Shown here in pieces: positions 1 to 9,513 of a stretch of 17,592 nucleotides of DNA; positions within the stretch are counted from its first letter, which is position 1, and every line of letters starts with the position of its first letter. The notes under the pieces were generated by a model. The model searched no databases and had not been told where the DNA came from. It saw only the letters and a list, made by a program, of their open reading frames with translations. Position numbers and translations under genes: made by a program. The DNA lies in contig KN880819.1 in assembly GCA_000934385.1 (NCBI GenBank), positions 1-17,592 on the forward strand, given 5' to 3'. This DNA comes from Cylindrobasidium torrendii FP15055 ss-10. Taxonomy: Eukaryota > Basidiomycota > Agaricomycetes > Agaricales > Physalacriaceae.

Positions 1-159
1 ACAAAACCAATAGAAATTACTATGAACTCAGAGGGTTTTAACAGCGGTGCCCAAAAATTTGGACATTCATGTAATTTCCTTGGCATTGAGCGCTATTATC
101 TCAAAATGATGCAACAAAAGACTTAGTGAACGTAAATTATTCAAGTACTTTGAAAATAG

Positions 160-904
160 TCACAAATGTACAAGATATCTGAACATTTTGTCTTTTTGGC
201 AGAGAGAAAATTTGATAATGTTTTTTAGACAACTATCCGCCCACATTTTCCACATCCTCACTATACGGTAGAGTATCCCCTCATAATGATACAGCCTCTG
301 CTTCTGTTCGAGTTCCCATTGAACATTATTGTTGAGCGCTCTAAACATACAAGCCGTGTTAGTTGACCCCCCCGCGGTATGTCCAGCATTCACCATGAAT
401 GACATTGTCGGTCGTCGAAAATTAGTTAGCATGAAATGATTATAGACCTTCAATCTTTCTTCAGTGAGCACACTCGAAATACGAAGCAAGCCTCTGCAAG
501 CGGTTGACAGCGCCAGGCGGATAGTCCGGATTATTGATGGGCTATGCTCAGGCGGTTGGCATATTATGTGCTGCAGACCCAGCATGAGTCGTATCCCTGG
601 AATGTTCTTTCTGCGCGAAATATGCTGCGTAGAGGGGTGTCAAGATTACAACGCCATCACACACCATTCGAGCCTGAGCACATGCAAGCGAACTCGGTAG
701 AGCCAATATAGGGTAAGCATTTAATATATATCGAGGTAGCTCTGGCAAGCCATGAAGGCACCGATTCTGACCACTGGACACCGACAAGAACACTCGATAG
801 ATTGCAAAAATATCCTTGACAGCTCTTGATAATTCTCGTAGGTCCTGAGTCCGACGAACATTAGTCGACGATGAATCCAGCCGTCGTTCGTATTCTGCCT
901 TCCG
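160..904 (-). CDS. Unidentified spliced reading frame, 3' part only (possible gene or remnant)
   Basis: Reading on the minus strand, a frame opens at 904 after an acceptor-like GGATTAG. It runs 80 codons to a donor (GTGTGATGG, from 662), skips a 52-nt intron (662..611, ending GCGCAG), and continues open for 149 codons to a TGA at 160-162. The first part has a charged, helix-like stretch (ELSRAVKDIFAIYRVFL). The second has a hydrophobic and basic stretch (IIRTIRLALSTACRGLLRIS) and a Trp/Arg-rich end (YRIVRMWKMW). The first in-frame Met is late and a stop codon lies just upstream of 904, so any 5' exons must lie beyond 905. I do not recognise the family. It could be the tail of a real gene, a decayed gene, or a chance open frame. 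The intron size and fit argue mildly for a gene. Confidence 0.33.
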
Positions 905-1877
905 CTAATCCGGCCACGCGCCTTCCACGCACACAGACAAGCACTTGTGTCTCTTCAACCAATGGCACGACACATGGGAAATGTTCCTAGTCTTGATATT
1001 TCCCCGCAAAACGTGGTTCCATGTGGCGGCCAGGTGGGGATACTTGAGCAGTACTGAAGTTCGACAAAAGAGAATGCTCACCATTCGGTCCATTCCCAAG
1101 GTCCTCAACGTGCTCCAAGCACAGGAAACCGGCAGAAATAGCACAATGCAAAGCTATGGACTATGGGAGGTTGTCGGAGAGAACCAGTGCCTGCGTTCTC
1201 GCGTGTGACCAACGTGAGCACAAAATGGTGCCGGTGAAGCGCCTCTAGCATGTGCTATAAAAGTTGCGAAAGCGAAAAGACACACCTTTCCATTGTACAC
1301 AAAGAAGCCCTCGTGGGAAGACTATCACTACATACGCCGTTTAGGCAAGTGCCACTCGCGCATGCCGGTACCGCAAGTCGGCCGGTGCGTACACGCCCAT
1401 AATTTACGAGTGAGATAATTGACATTTCGCCTTCGTCAGAATTGTCTCGATGCAAGCATTGACGCTAAGTATTGACATGGTCCCTCCACATGTTTGAGAT
1501 CCACAAACGCCTATTTTGTAGGCCGACATTCAAGCTCAAGGGTACTCAATTGAACCAATGTCAAGGTAGCGCACTTAGATGTGCCTGTGGTGTGGTAATT
1601 CCCCGCAAACATGGCGGTCCGGACAAGGGCCCGACATAGTCGCCTAAGTGCTCGTCGGAGTTCTCTGGAGCTGCAGCAAACAGACAGATAGTTGGGATAA
1701 CTCTCTGTCTGATACCAGAGTATCGAACCAACAGCCGAAGGAACTGAATGGAATATCGCTTTCAAGCAGCATACATACACTAAAAGCCAGAAAAAAACAT
1801 TGAGCAAGACGAAGTACTACGGAGAGCAACAGAAATGTCCAGAGAGGCCATGAGCAATTTAAGCCAAAAGCGGGGCA
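905..1877. other. Region without a confident gene
   Basis: This stretch follows MND1 on its 3' side. On the minus strand it holds short open stretches next to splice-like sites: for example about 25 codons ending at a GTGAGC donor that starts at 1081, and a Met-started stretch near 1851 with a donor-like GTAGTA. These could be 5' exons of the frame at 160-904, but I could not join them in one consistent frame. No repeat, RNA gene or transposon sequence was recognised. Confidence 0.3.
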
Positions 1878-2960
1878 TTATGAAATGTCTTCGTATTCCT
1901 CTTCCACGTTCAAAAACTTGCGCACTTCGCTCGCGTCGGTGTCGATCCGAGGCACAAACCAGGACATCGCAATACTGTAGTTATCTGCCCCGCCGGTCGG
2001 ATTATGCGTAGAAGAAACGGGACACAGAAACGCACCTGTCCAACGAATGGCAGCCTCCTTCGCCAACATGATTCCCCTTCTGGTTTCTTCAAGCTTTTTG
2101 GGGTCGCAAGCTCCATACGCACTCAATTCTGCGTCAAGCTTCACCACTTCTTTCTTCAGCCGAGTGAGTTGCTCAAGGGCCGCTGAACGCTCCGCCTGGA
2201 TGTCCATCAGTAAGTAAGACGTGGACGAGGCATGCTTGGGAGTATGTCATGCGCATATATGCGTACGGAACTTGGATATCGGTCCGCGACGACGGAGCAG
2301 AAGGATGAAAACACACCGAGTCCTTTCGCTTCTCCTTCTCTACAACAATCTGCGCTCGGATGTCCGCTAGCTGCACTTTGCTTGCGTCTCGCTGTTCTTG
2401 GGCCATTTTCAAGCGCGTTTGAACCTGTAGATAGCATGTTTGAGCTCACGATGCCCCGGATAACAACGGTACGTACGAGAGCGCCCTGCTGTGACGGGAA
2501 ACTCCAGAAGACTAGGGTAAATGATTCGTCAATACCGTATCGTGAACAAGATGCAGAGACAGACAATTCGAAGACCCAATCTTATCTCCCTGCACAAGTC
2601 CGTCGTCGACAAGACTTTGCAGTACTTCTTTTACAGACTGCGACACTACAAACCATTAGTTCCCATATCATGCGCTGTAGCGGAAACATACCAATGCCTT
2701 TCATCTTTGGACCGAGTTTCTCCAGCTCTTTCAGCTATGTCCAGCGCGTTAAAGCTTCGAAGAGGGAAATGTCGCGCATATATACCTGATAAAAGTCCTT
2801 CTATTGCGCGCGTTAGGACATTCAATGTCACCGAAGGGCACCTACTGTCTCATGAAAAATCTCGAGCAATTTTATGCGTTTTTCCTCGGCTGACAGTCCG
2901 CGGGGCGCCTATCGTTCGTCGTCAGCCTGTCCAGAGAAAATGCAGCAGGCAAAGGACCAT
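1878..2960 (-). CDS. MND1: Meiotic nuclear division protein 1 (Mnd1), 204 aa, 9 exons
   Basis: Mnd1 pairs with Hop2 and helps Dmc1/Rad51 carry out strand invasion between homologues in meiosis; it acts in the nucleus. Exons on the minus strand: 2960-2958, 2908-2846, 2800-2786, 2734-2692, 2645-2565, 2511-2477, 2424-2317, 2195-2036, 1984-1878. The joined product starts M-APRGLSAEEKRIKLLEIF and continues through the winged-helix region (KDFYQ, LKELEKLGPKMKGI, SVKEVLQSLVDDGLVQ) to the family signature NFFWSFPSQ at residues 68-76. A coiled-coil region follows (about 80-150), then KEAAIRWTDNYSIAMSW and an acidic end. Human MND1 is about the same length (205 aa). Every intron is GT-AG, 45-53 nt except intron 7 (121 nt). 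The start codon is alone in exon 1, supported by a branch-point-like CTGAC and by the conserved APRGLSA start of exon 2. The weakest boundaries are intron 1 and intron 7. Confidence 0.93.
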
Positions 2961-3283
2961 TGGTCGTGGAAGTCGGGGCAAGAAGAACAATGTCACAGCC
3001 GGACGCAAGGTTCTGAATTGCTGTGAGCCGACGATCATCGCGAGTTGTTCGACCGAATAACTTGAATTCAAAGTGTACTTGATGAGCTTATGATGACCAG
3101 CCTTAATTGATATCTTCCAGGCATATCAGAGGCCAACGGGTCCTCTTGCCCAAGAATCTAGACGGCGCAACTTGAATAGTCGAAAGAGACGTGGTCAAAA
3201 TGAATGTTTATATGGCTCCCATTCCCAGGCGACAGATCTACTTTCAGTGATGATACGATACGCTTACAAGTCGGCTCCACTAT
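2961..3283. other. Intergenic: MND1 promoter and NDUFS7 3' region
   Basis: This 323-bp gap separates two genes that are both read on the minus strand. It must carry the 3' end of the NDUFS7 transcript and the promoter of MND1. I see no clear TATA box, meiotic control element or small gene. A CCAAT on the minus strand overlaps the region immediately before the MND1 start (the C of its CCAAT is four bases before the G of the ATG). Confidence 0.4.
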
Positions 3284-4279
3284 CTAGCGGCGGTACCAGA
3301 GCATCGCCTTGCGAGTGCGCCTCATCTTGCGCTGCAACTGGAGCATACCGTAAAGTAGGGCTTCAGCAGTCGGCGGGCAACCGGGAACGTAGATATCGAC
3401 GGGAACAACGCCTATTGAGTTGAGCAGTGAATATGCAAGGGGATGAAGGTCACTTACGATCACAGCCTCGGACGACAGAGTATGAGTAGTGGTAGTAGCC
3501 ACCGCCGTTTGCGCACGAGCCCATGGACACAACCCAGCCTACCCATTGTGAGTGAGATGAGGTGGCAGATACAAAATGATACCCACGGGGCTCAGGCATC
3601 TGGTCGTATACCCTCCTGAGTGCCGGTGCCATCTTGTTGGTGAGGGTACCCGCAACAATCATAATTTCACTTTGACGCGGACTTGCACGGAAGATAATTC
3701 CCAGCCTATCTTGGTCGTACCGCGCAGCGGCCATATGCATCATCTCCACGGCACAGCAGGCAAGACCTTTGTAACGGCGAGTGGTGAGCAGAGATACCGG
3801 GGTAATTTTGAGGACGCACCGAAAGTCACTGGCCACATCGAACTCTGTCTCGCCCAGTTCGCAATCTTGTCCAGGGTGGTCATCACATACTCTGCAACTC
3901 TTAAGCCCTCGTCGTTCCCTGTATCGAGATAGCGAGTACGAACCGCCCTTGTTTTGGGGAGTCTCCAGGCTGTATTGGTTTGAGTTCTTGTGCGCCAAAA
4001 TGGTCATCGGCTCTGTGGGTGAATGCGAAAAGCTCGGCGTCGGCTCTGCCTGCTTGGCAGGTATCGAAGTGTGTAGTAATCTTTGAGCTGTTCCCCGCAT
4101 CAGTTTCCCCGCTGCACCCGCCGCAACAAGAGCAAGCGCACCACTAAGGCCAAGGCTAACCTGGGGGCGCAGCGCCGCCCGGAAGGCGGGACCGCTCACT
4201 ATGCGTTGATCAGAATCTCCCAAATCCGTGTAGCATTTTGCGAAAGCGGCGCACCTGCTGTCCTAAGTGCGGCAGACAT
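3284..4279 (-). CDS. NDUFS7: NADH:ubiquinone oxidoreductase PSST/20 kDa subunit (NDUFS7), mitochondrial, 246 aa, 6 exons
   Basis: This is the core complex I subunit that binds iron-sulfur cluster N2, the last cluster before ubiquinone, at the matrix arm/membrane interface. Exons: 4279-4255, 4198-3944, 3891-3820, 3766-3587, 3538-3458, 3411-3284, joined by five GT-AG introns of 46-56 nt. The N-terminus (about residues 1-60, [20 protein letters not shown] onward, with [10 protein letters not shown]) is Arg/Ala-rich with few acids, as for a matrix presequence. The mature core is nearly textbook: [85 protein letters not shown] and [18 protein letters not shown]. The four N2 ligands are present as Cys121, Cys122, Cys186 and Cys216. 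The start was chosen for its CCACC context and the usual fungal MSAALR opening. The divergent neighbour is the ArfGAP gene. Confidence 0.97.
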
Positions 4280-4320
4280 GGTGGAATGAGAACAAGAAAT
4301 CGGGAATTGCGTCGGTCCTG

Positions 4321-4325
4321 ATTGG
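4321..4325 (-). promoter_or_regulatory. CCAAT box upstream of NDUFS7
   Basis: CCAAT on the minus strand, 42 nt upstream of the NDUFS7 start codon. The HAP/NF-Y complex is known to bind such sites in front of fungal respiratory genes. A single pentamer can occur by chance. Confidence 0.4.
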
Positions 4326-4737
4326 TCCGTCATCAGCTTGTTTCACGTGGTGTTACGCCACATTTGACCTCACCAGTTCGACTCCGGATCTGAGCATGAA
4401 TACCAGTCACTCGCAAGGTCACTCGTCTAATGTTACTCACGCGCTTGTCCGTGAGTCGAGTATCTAAAATGACTTCATGGGTTGTTAGGTCACTTACGGA
4501 GGACTAGGCGAATACCAGTGTACGTGATTCAGGCTTGATCTTGACTGCTTCAACTTGTGGAAGGATCTGGGAAGGATAGGTGGAAATACATATTTGCTCG
4601 ATATACGGAGTTCTACCAATTGACTGCTACAATCTGAAAGTCTCACAATCGTCTAACGATACCACCCATAGTAGACTGAGTCACCGCTTGCGATGTCCTT
4701 GATGTGCACACTCGAGGGGAAATATTCATTGTAACAG

Positions 4738-4755
4738 GCTAACGCTAACGCTAAC
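4738..4755 (+). repeat. Three tandem copies of GCTAAC
   Basis: The hexamer GCTAAC is repeated three times without a gap, about 175 nt before the ArfGAP start. It could be a clustered protein-binding site or a short microsatellite. Confidence 0.6.
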
Positions 4756-4899
4756 GAACAGAGTATGACTCACTTCAAATATGGCTTCCCTGCCGACATG
4801 GTCCATCCAATACGACAGAGAACCGTCGACAAGGAACAAGTTGACTACAAAATGGTTTTGAGAGACTGTGTGTGGAGATGTGTGGGAGACAGCGCGATC

Positions 4900-4912
4900 G
4901 GGTTAGGGTAAC
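4900..4912 (+). promoter_or_regulatory. Telobox-like element before the ArfGAP start
   Basis: GGGTTAGGGTAAC contains the TTAGGG telomere unit (4903-4908) and ends 18 nt before the ATG, so it lies in the core promoter or 5' leader. Fungal Tbf1/Teb1-type Myb proteins are known to bind TTAGGG in promoters. Binding here is an inference. Confidence 0.4.
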
Positions 4913-4930
4913 ACCCGATAAACAACCACC

Positions 4931-6173
4931 ATGTCGCGACAGGACAAAGTGAAGACCGAGCAATTCACGCGGACGCTGCGGGAGCTGGTGAAGCGTCCGG
5001 AAAACAAGGTTTGCTCTGACTGCAAGAAGAATGGTGCGTCAATGTGTAAGCAATCATTCCAGTTGACATTAACATGTCCTCAGACCCGCGATGGGCCTCG
5101 TGGAATCTGTCTGTCATACAAGAGCTCAAAGCCAATTCCCGTACTGACTTTCCACAGTGGTGTTTTCCTCTGCATTCGATGCTCAGGTATCCATCGCAGC
5201 ATGGGCACACACATCAGCCGTGTCAAGAGCGTTGATCTCGACTTGTGGACCCCTGAACAAATGGACAGCATCCAGAAATGGGGAAACGCGCGCGCGAACG
5301 CTTATTGGGAAGCCCATCTAAAGCAGGGACACATCCCTCCCGAACAGTGTGTGCTCTGTTCTACCTTTAACGCGTCATTGACCTCCTCGCAGCAAGATTG
5401 AGTCCTTCATCCGGTCAAAGTACGAATCTAGGAGATGGGCGATGGAGGGTCCCGTTCCGAGTGATCCATCTGTGCTCGATGGCGGCGGCGCCGTCGAAGC
5501 GCCTGCTGCAACTCTTGTCTCTCAAGCGCCAACTGCAGCGCCAGTCAATCCATCCACACGTTCAGCCGTCGCCACTCAACCCGCGCCTCGGCATAGCCTC
5601 CTTTCCTCGAACTTTAGAAATACTCCGCCCCCTCAAGTTTCCGCCAAACCGACCCCAGCGCCTGCCCCCGCTCCTGCTCCCGCCGCTCCCAACCCTGCGG
5701 AAGATCTGTTCTCGCTCGACTTCAACGCACCTGCTTCAGCCTCCCCACCACCACAAGCTCAATCGCCGACACAGGTCAAAGACAAGAAGCAGGATATTCT
5801 CTCGTTGTTCTCTGCGGTGCCAGCCCAGACGCAGCCCGCGGCCAATTTTGGTGCATCTCCCTGGGGCCAAGCGCAGCCCCAGGCAGCAGTCCAGCAGCAG
5901 CCGACGAGCCTCATGGGTGGCAATGGTGCAGGGATGTGGGGAGTGTCGTCAGGGTGGCAGGCTGCAGCGCCCGCTGCGCCTGCCAGCAACGTGTGGGGAG
6001 CACCAGCCCAGCAACAGCCAAACCCACTACTGTCGAACAATGCGGATATCTGGGGCTCATCGTCGTCGAGTGGGGCGAGCGATCCTTTTGGGTCATTCGC
6101 GACAACCACGACAACATCAGGGAACTCAGCAAAAGACGACGCATTCGGTGATATTTGGGGCGGGTTCAAGTGA
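4931..6173 (+). CDS. AGE2: ArfGAP of the Age2/SMAP type, 365 aa, 4 exons
   Basis: The protein is expected to stimulate GTP hydrolysis on Arf GTPases during vesicle formation at trans-Golgi and endosomes. Exons: 4931-5033, 5084-5108 (25 nt), 5158-5346, 5393-6173; the introns are GT-AG and 46-50 nt. The ArfGAP domain covers about residues 8-125. Its zinc finger is CX2CX16CX2C (Cys28, Cys31, Cys48, Cys51), with the catalytic arginine at Arg56 in GIHRSMGTHISRVKSVDLD, then WTPEQMDSIQKWGN, YWEAHL and SFIRSKYESRRWA. The rest (about 130-365) is low-complexity Pro/Ala/Gln/Ser. It carries a clathrin-box-like LFSLD (211-215), DPF (336-338) and spaced Trp motifs (263, 288, 294, 307, 326, 361). The ATG follows CAACCACC. 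Age2 and SMAP are the closest types by domain order. The gene name is by family, not by proven orthology. Confidence 0.95.
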
Positions 6174-6178
6174 TAGAC

Positions 6179-6194
6179 GGATGGATGGATGGAT
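6179..6194 (+). repeat. Microsatellite (GGAT)4
   Basis: Four exact tandem copies of GGAT begin six bases after the ArfGAP stop codon, inside its likely 3' untranslated region. Confidence 0.8.
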
Positions 6195-7175
6195 GTGTTG
6201 CTTAGCTCCTCGGCTCGGATGTAGGCTGAAATTCGAGCTCTGTGCTTTTCCTACGGGCCTGGTGCCCTTCACCCAACCATACATTGTTTCTCAACACTAA
6301 CTGGGGTGACATTGAACAGCGAATATCGTCCATAGTACTACCGGCGCGTAAGGATTCCGTTCCAGTTTCTATAGACTGCCCCTCGAGCTTAACCGCGCAT
6401 TTATGTGGACCCTCGAGCGGGAAAGCAAGTCCGTTCTAGAGAAGGGAAGCGTAGTTCCAGAACTTCTCTGGCAGTGAGAGCAGGCTCGTGAATTCCCCAA
6501 GTTGCTCCATACGGCGTCTGTAAGGGGTCTTTGGATCTGCACCGTCAGAGGGTGACAAGGATGAACAAGGCGCCGACACCTAAGGAAGTCGACTCAAAGT
6601 TCCAAGTGTGTCATCTATGCCTAGCCTAGCCTCTCGAAGCTTGCACAACGGATGGATTCGAACTGAGTCATTTGCCTTGCGCGTAGTGCCAGTGCTTGAT
6701 TGAGTATGTCGAAGTTTATGGACTTCACAGCTCCCAGCGCTCAGCGCCTCGGAATGCAAGGTGATTGCTATCGAGATAGACGTATTTGTGATGGCTGGAG
6801 AGGATGCCTATGCCCGTTGCCCGGGTGGAATGCAGAAAACACGCGGGCATCTGCTGTTTGGGAACCGGGGTAAGTATGCGGGGAATGCCCTCTGTCGTCT
6901 GCGTATGGAAGGTGCTTGCACGTGCTCTCGGTGCGGAGGGAAGACAAGGCGTTACTCCGGTCCCTGACCGCGTTCTGCCAACTTGCTCTTGACTGTCATC
7001 GCTCTGTCCGGCTCGCTGTATTTCAACCTCGCGGGATACTCTCTGGTCGCTGTTCAACGCGTCGACAAAGGCTTTTCTTGCGTTTTGAATGTACTGTTAA
7101 CCCCACGGTGCGCACCTCCACGGTCCGACCGCCATATAGCTAAAGGTTTGCAGAGCCCCTCTGTCGGATACAATT

Positions 7176-7217
7176 TGCTCCCCCTCCTCTCTCCTCTCCC
7201 ACTACCTCCACTGGCAC
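7176..7217 (+). promoter_or_regulatory. Pyrimidine-rich tract upstream of the kinase start
   Basis: A C/T tract (CTCCCCCTCCTCTCTCCTCT and following) leads into CACTGGCACC before the ATG. CT-rich blocks next to transcription start sites are common in highly expressed genes of filamentous fungi. The transcription start itself cannot be seen. Confidence 0.4.
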
Positions 7218-7218
7218 C

Positions 7219-8714
7219 ATGGCCTTCTCAACAGAGACGCCAGACCTCGCCTATTCGCCCGTGCCCAGCGAGGGGTACTTCTCTCCTGTCGAGAGCGACG
7301 CTGTACAAACGCCTCTTTTCGACCTGGCCGACCACGCCGTGCGAATTGGCGCCTGTAGCACAGTAAATGGAAGCGACAAGCGCGAAATTGGCCACATAGA
7401 ACGTATCCCCACCTACGACCCAGACATCAAACTACCTCGTATCCACATTCTCACAGCTGGGTCCTCACCCGCACCCGATGACTTCGTGCCATCGCCAGCG
7501 TCCGACGCATCTTTCCTCGACTACGACTGCGAAATCCCCCCATACGCGCTTAATGCTAGACGCTACTCTGAGCAATTTCCCGAGGGTCACCACCTTGATC
7601 TCCGATTCGCGTGTACCTATCAGCTCGAAGATCAGCTTGGGTCTGGCGGTTATGGTTTTGTTATGACTGCCAAACACCGCGTCGCAGGATACGAGGTGGC
7701 CGTCAAATTCATCATCAAGGACAAGGTGCCCGACTACGCTTGGGTCGACGACGAACGCTATGGACGGCTCCCCACTGAAGTCTTCCTCCTCGACTACATG
7801 GATCACAAAAATATTGTCAAGGGCATAGACCTGTTCCAAGATCAACTGTTCTATTATCTTGTGCGTAATGGCTGCATCGCTTGTATCCTCGATCTTATGT
7901 GCATAACAGGTACAAGAGCTGCACGGTTCACCGTGGGACAAGGCGGCACGTAAAATGCACACCCGACAGCAACTGCTACAAGCCCCTTCAATTCTATCCG
8001 CACCACCACTGGCACCCTCTCTTTCAATGGAGTCCGTCGACAGCGCGGGCCCCGCCACCCCACCCTCCCCATGCCATCCTCTCCCCCCAGGAGACAGTGG
8101 TCTTATGCCATCGAGACCACCTTGTAGTCGACGCCCCTCGTATGACTTGTTCGAGTGCATCGAACAGTCACCTCACAAACGGCTGACCGAGGACCAAGCT
8201 CGTCACGTCTTCGCACAGGTCGTTGACGCTGTCCACTACCTCGACGCCCATGGAATATCACATCGCGACATCAAAGACGAAAATATCGTTATTGACAGTG
8301 ATTTCAATGTAAATACCTCCCTGCCGCCGTCTTTGCTTGCTACTGACACGCCATCCACAGGTCAAAATCATCGATTTCGGAAGCGCTATATTTGTGGACC
8401 CGTCCATCCCAAGACCCCATTACACGCTCTTCTATGGGACCACGGCGTATGCAGCATCCGAGATTCTCACCAAGAAGCCTTACCAAGCTGCGCCTGCCGA
8501 AGTTTGGACTCTGGGGGTCCTGCTTTCGTACCTCCTCCAGGGTGTCTCACCCTTCCCGACGGTAAGGGACGCCGTCAAAGGACGGATTATCCTCGAGAAC
8601 AGAATCAGATTCTCGGACGATGCGATGGACCTCCTGCAGTTCTGCCTCCATCCGAACCCAGCCAAGCGTGCGACCATCCAGGAGATCAAGGAGCACCGAT
8701 GGTTCCGGGTGTGA
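7219..8714 (+). CDS. PAS-kinase-like (CAMK group) Ser/Thr protein kinase without PAS domains, 464 aa, 3 exons
   Basis: A Ser/Thr kinase that is probably active. Exons: 7219-7860, 7910-8308, 8361-8714; the introns are 49 and 52 nt and GT-AG, both in phase 0. Residues 1-130 are Ser/Pro/Asp-rich with no visible domain. The catalytic domain has a glycine loop GSGGYG (141-146), VAIK-type Lys163 in EVAVKF, Glu187 in the C helix, HRDIKDEN (332-339; Asp334, Lys336, Asn339) and DFGSA (Asp352). The order HGSPW, YDLFECIE, HRDIKDENIV, IIDFGSA, LFYGTTAY, KPYQ, VWTLGVLL and SPF matches the PAS-kinase (PASK/Psk) catalytic domain best. Two things stand out: about 68 Ser/Pro-rich residues (224-291) inserted between HGSPW and YDLF, and the APE motif reads ASE (379-381). 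PAS kinases control sugar flux and translation; whether that role holds here is unknown. Confidence 0.9.
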
Positions 8715-9513
8715 GGCCCTATCTCTTTTTCCCTTCTTTAACCATTCGCATTACATACCGCTCGCAACCCACTGGACACACACACAGGAATACGGAATTT
8801 TACACGCATCGTAACTTATCATACTTATTCAATACTCTTATACCAAACACTTGTAGCATCTTGACCTCGTTTTGTTAATAGGTTGGACTAGACTGTAGCG
8901 CTACCGTACCACGCCATATAAAACACCGTATTTTGGACAGGAACTTGTTGTATTCGCACAAGATCTAGTTGGAAGCGAGTGATCTGTAGACGAATGGTCG
9001 AACAGCTCTTGTAATCAGTATTGCTTAGTCAGCGCTAATATTATTCGTACAAACAGACTCACCAAACAACCGTTTAACTCCGGGCTGTCGATCGCAGCGG
9101 CCGAGAATTAGCAACTTTGCCTCCTCCGCTCATTGTTGTGTTGCCAAGGTGACTTTCGACGATAAAAAGTCGCTCAACTCAACACTTTCGGTGGGAAAGT
9201 TTCACCAGCGACAATACACAGCAGTCTCTTCCGATCTCCGAAGCTACGCAGCGGGTTTAGCTCCAGAGTTCGTAAGACGCCAGACTAATGGCTTTCCGCA
9301 CCATCACTCTGGCGCACGATTTTGAAGCCCGCAGGCGGATTTACCTACAAGAACCACCATTCTCATGAATGCATTTCGAACATGCTCCACTTCCGAGCCT
9401 GACCCGCTCACCTTCTCACTTTCATCTCGTCTGGACGTTTACAATCTCTCGTCTCTACTGCAAAGCACCGTCCATTTTCGCATTGCCAGCAGACAGTAGC
9501 GAGTCCTGTTGTG
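8715..9513. other. Intergenic: kinase 3' region and promoter of the next gene
   Basis: About 800 bp between two genes on the same strand. The 3' side of the kinase gene has a short CA repeat near 8775-8786 and an A/T-rich stretch (8800-8880) suited to a polyadenylation region. A small inverted repeat (GACTTT at 9152-9157, AAAGTC at 9167-9172) is probably chance. No gene was recognised. Confidence 0.4.

Larger units (their letters stand above)
4280..4930. promoter_or_regulatory. Divergent promoter region between NDUFS7 and the ArfGAP gene
   Basis: This 651-bp region lies between two genes read away from each other. An inverted CCAAT box (ATTGG, 4321-4325) sits 42 nt before the NDUFS7 start, a usual place for a HAP-complex site in fungal respiratory genes. 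Near the ArfGAP side are a triple hexamer GCTAAC (4738-4755) and a telomere-like GGGTTAGGGTAAC (4900-4912). No further gene was found. The roles are inferred from position and motif only. Confidence 0.45.
6174..7218. other. Intergenic: ArfGAP 3' region and kinase promoter
   Basis: About 1 kb separates two genes on the same strand. Just after the ArfGAP stop is a GGAT microsatellite. The last 45 bases before the kinase start are strongly pyrimidine-rich, a common core promoter feature in filamentous fungi. Open frames here are short and lack coding character or splice continuity. I see no further gene. Confidence 0.45.

Noticed and set aside
2232..3060. Long plus-strand open frames across MND1
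   Set aside because: They lie opposite the nine MND1 exons and introns and show no recognisable domain. The minus-strand reading explains the conservation.
5398..6300. Long open frame of about 300 codons overlapping the ArfGAP tail
   Set aside because: It is the shifted frame of the low-complexity Pro/Ala/Gln region. The ArfGAP frame is continuous with the zinc finger domain through a clean splice.
6648..6668. tRNA-like T-loop sequence on the minus strand (GTTCGAATCCATCCG)
   Set aside because: The flanking bases do not pair into a T-stem, and no acceptor, D or anticodon arm can be built around it.
7465..8160. Long minus-strand open frame opposite the kinase
   Set aside because: It is antisense to a clear kinase domain and has no domain of its own.
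9152..9172. Small inverted repeat GACTTT/AAAGTC as a hairpin or terminator
   Set aside because: Six-base arms with a 9-base loop are expected by chance in a region this size, and such terminators are not used by eukaryotic polymerase II.
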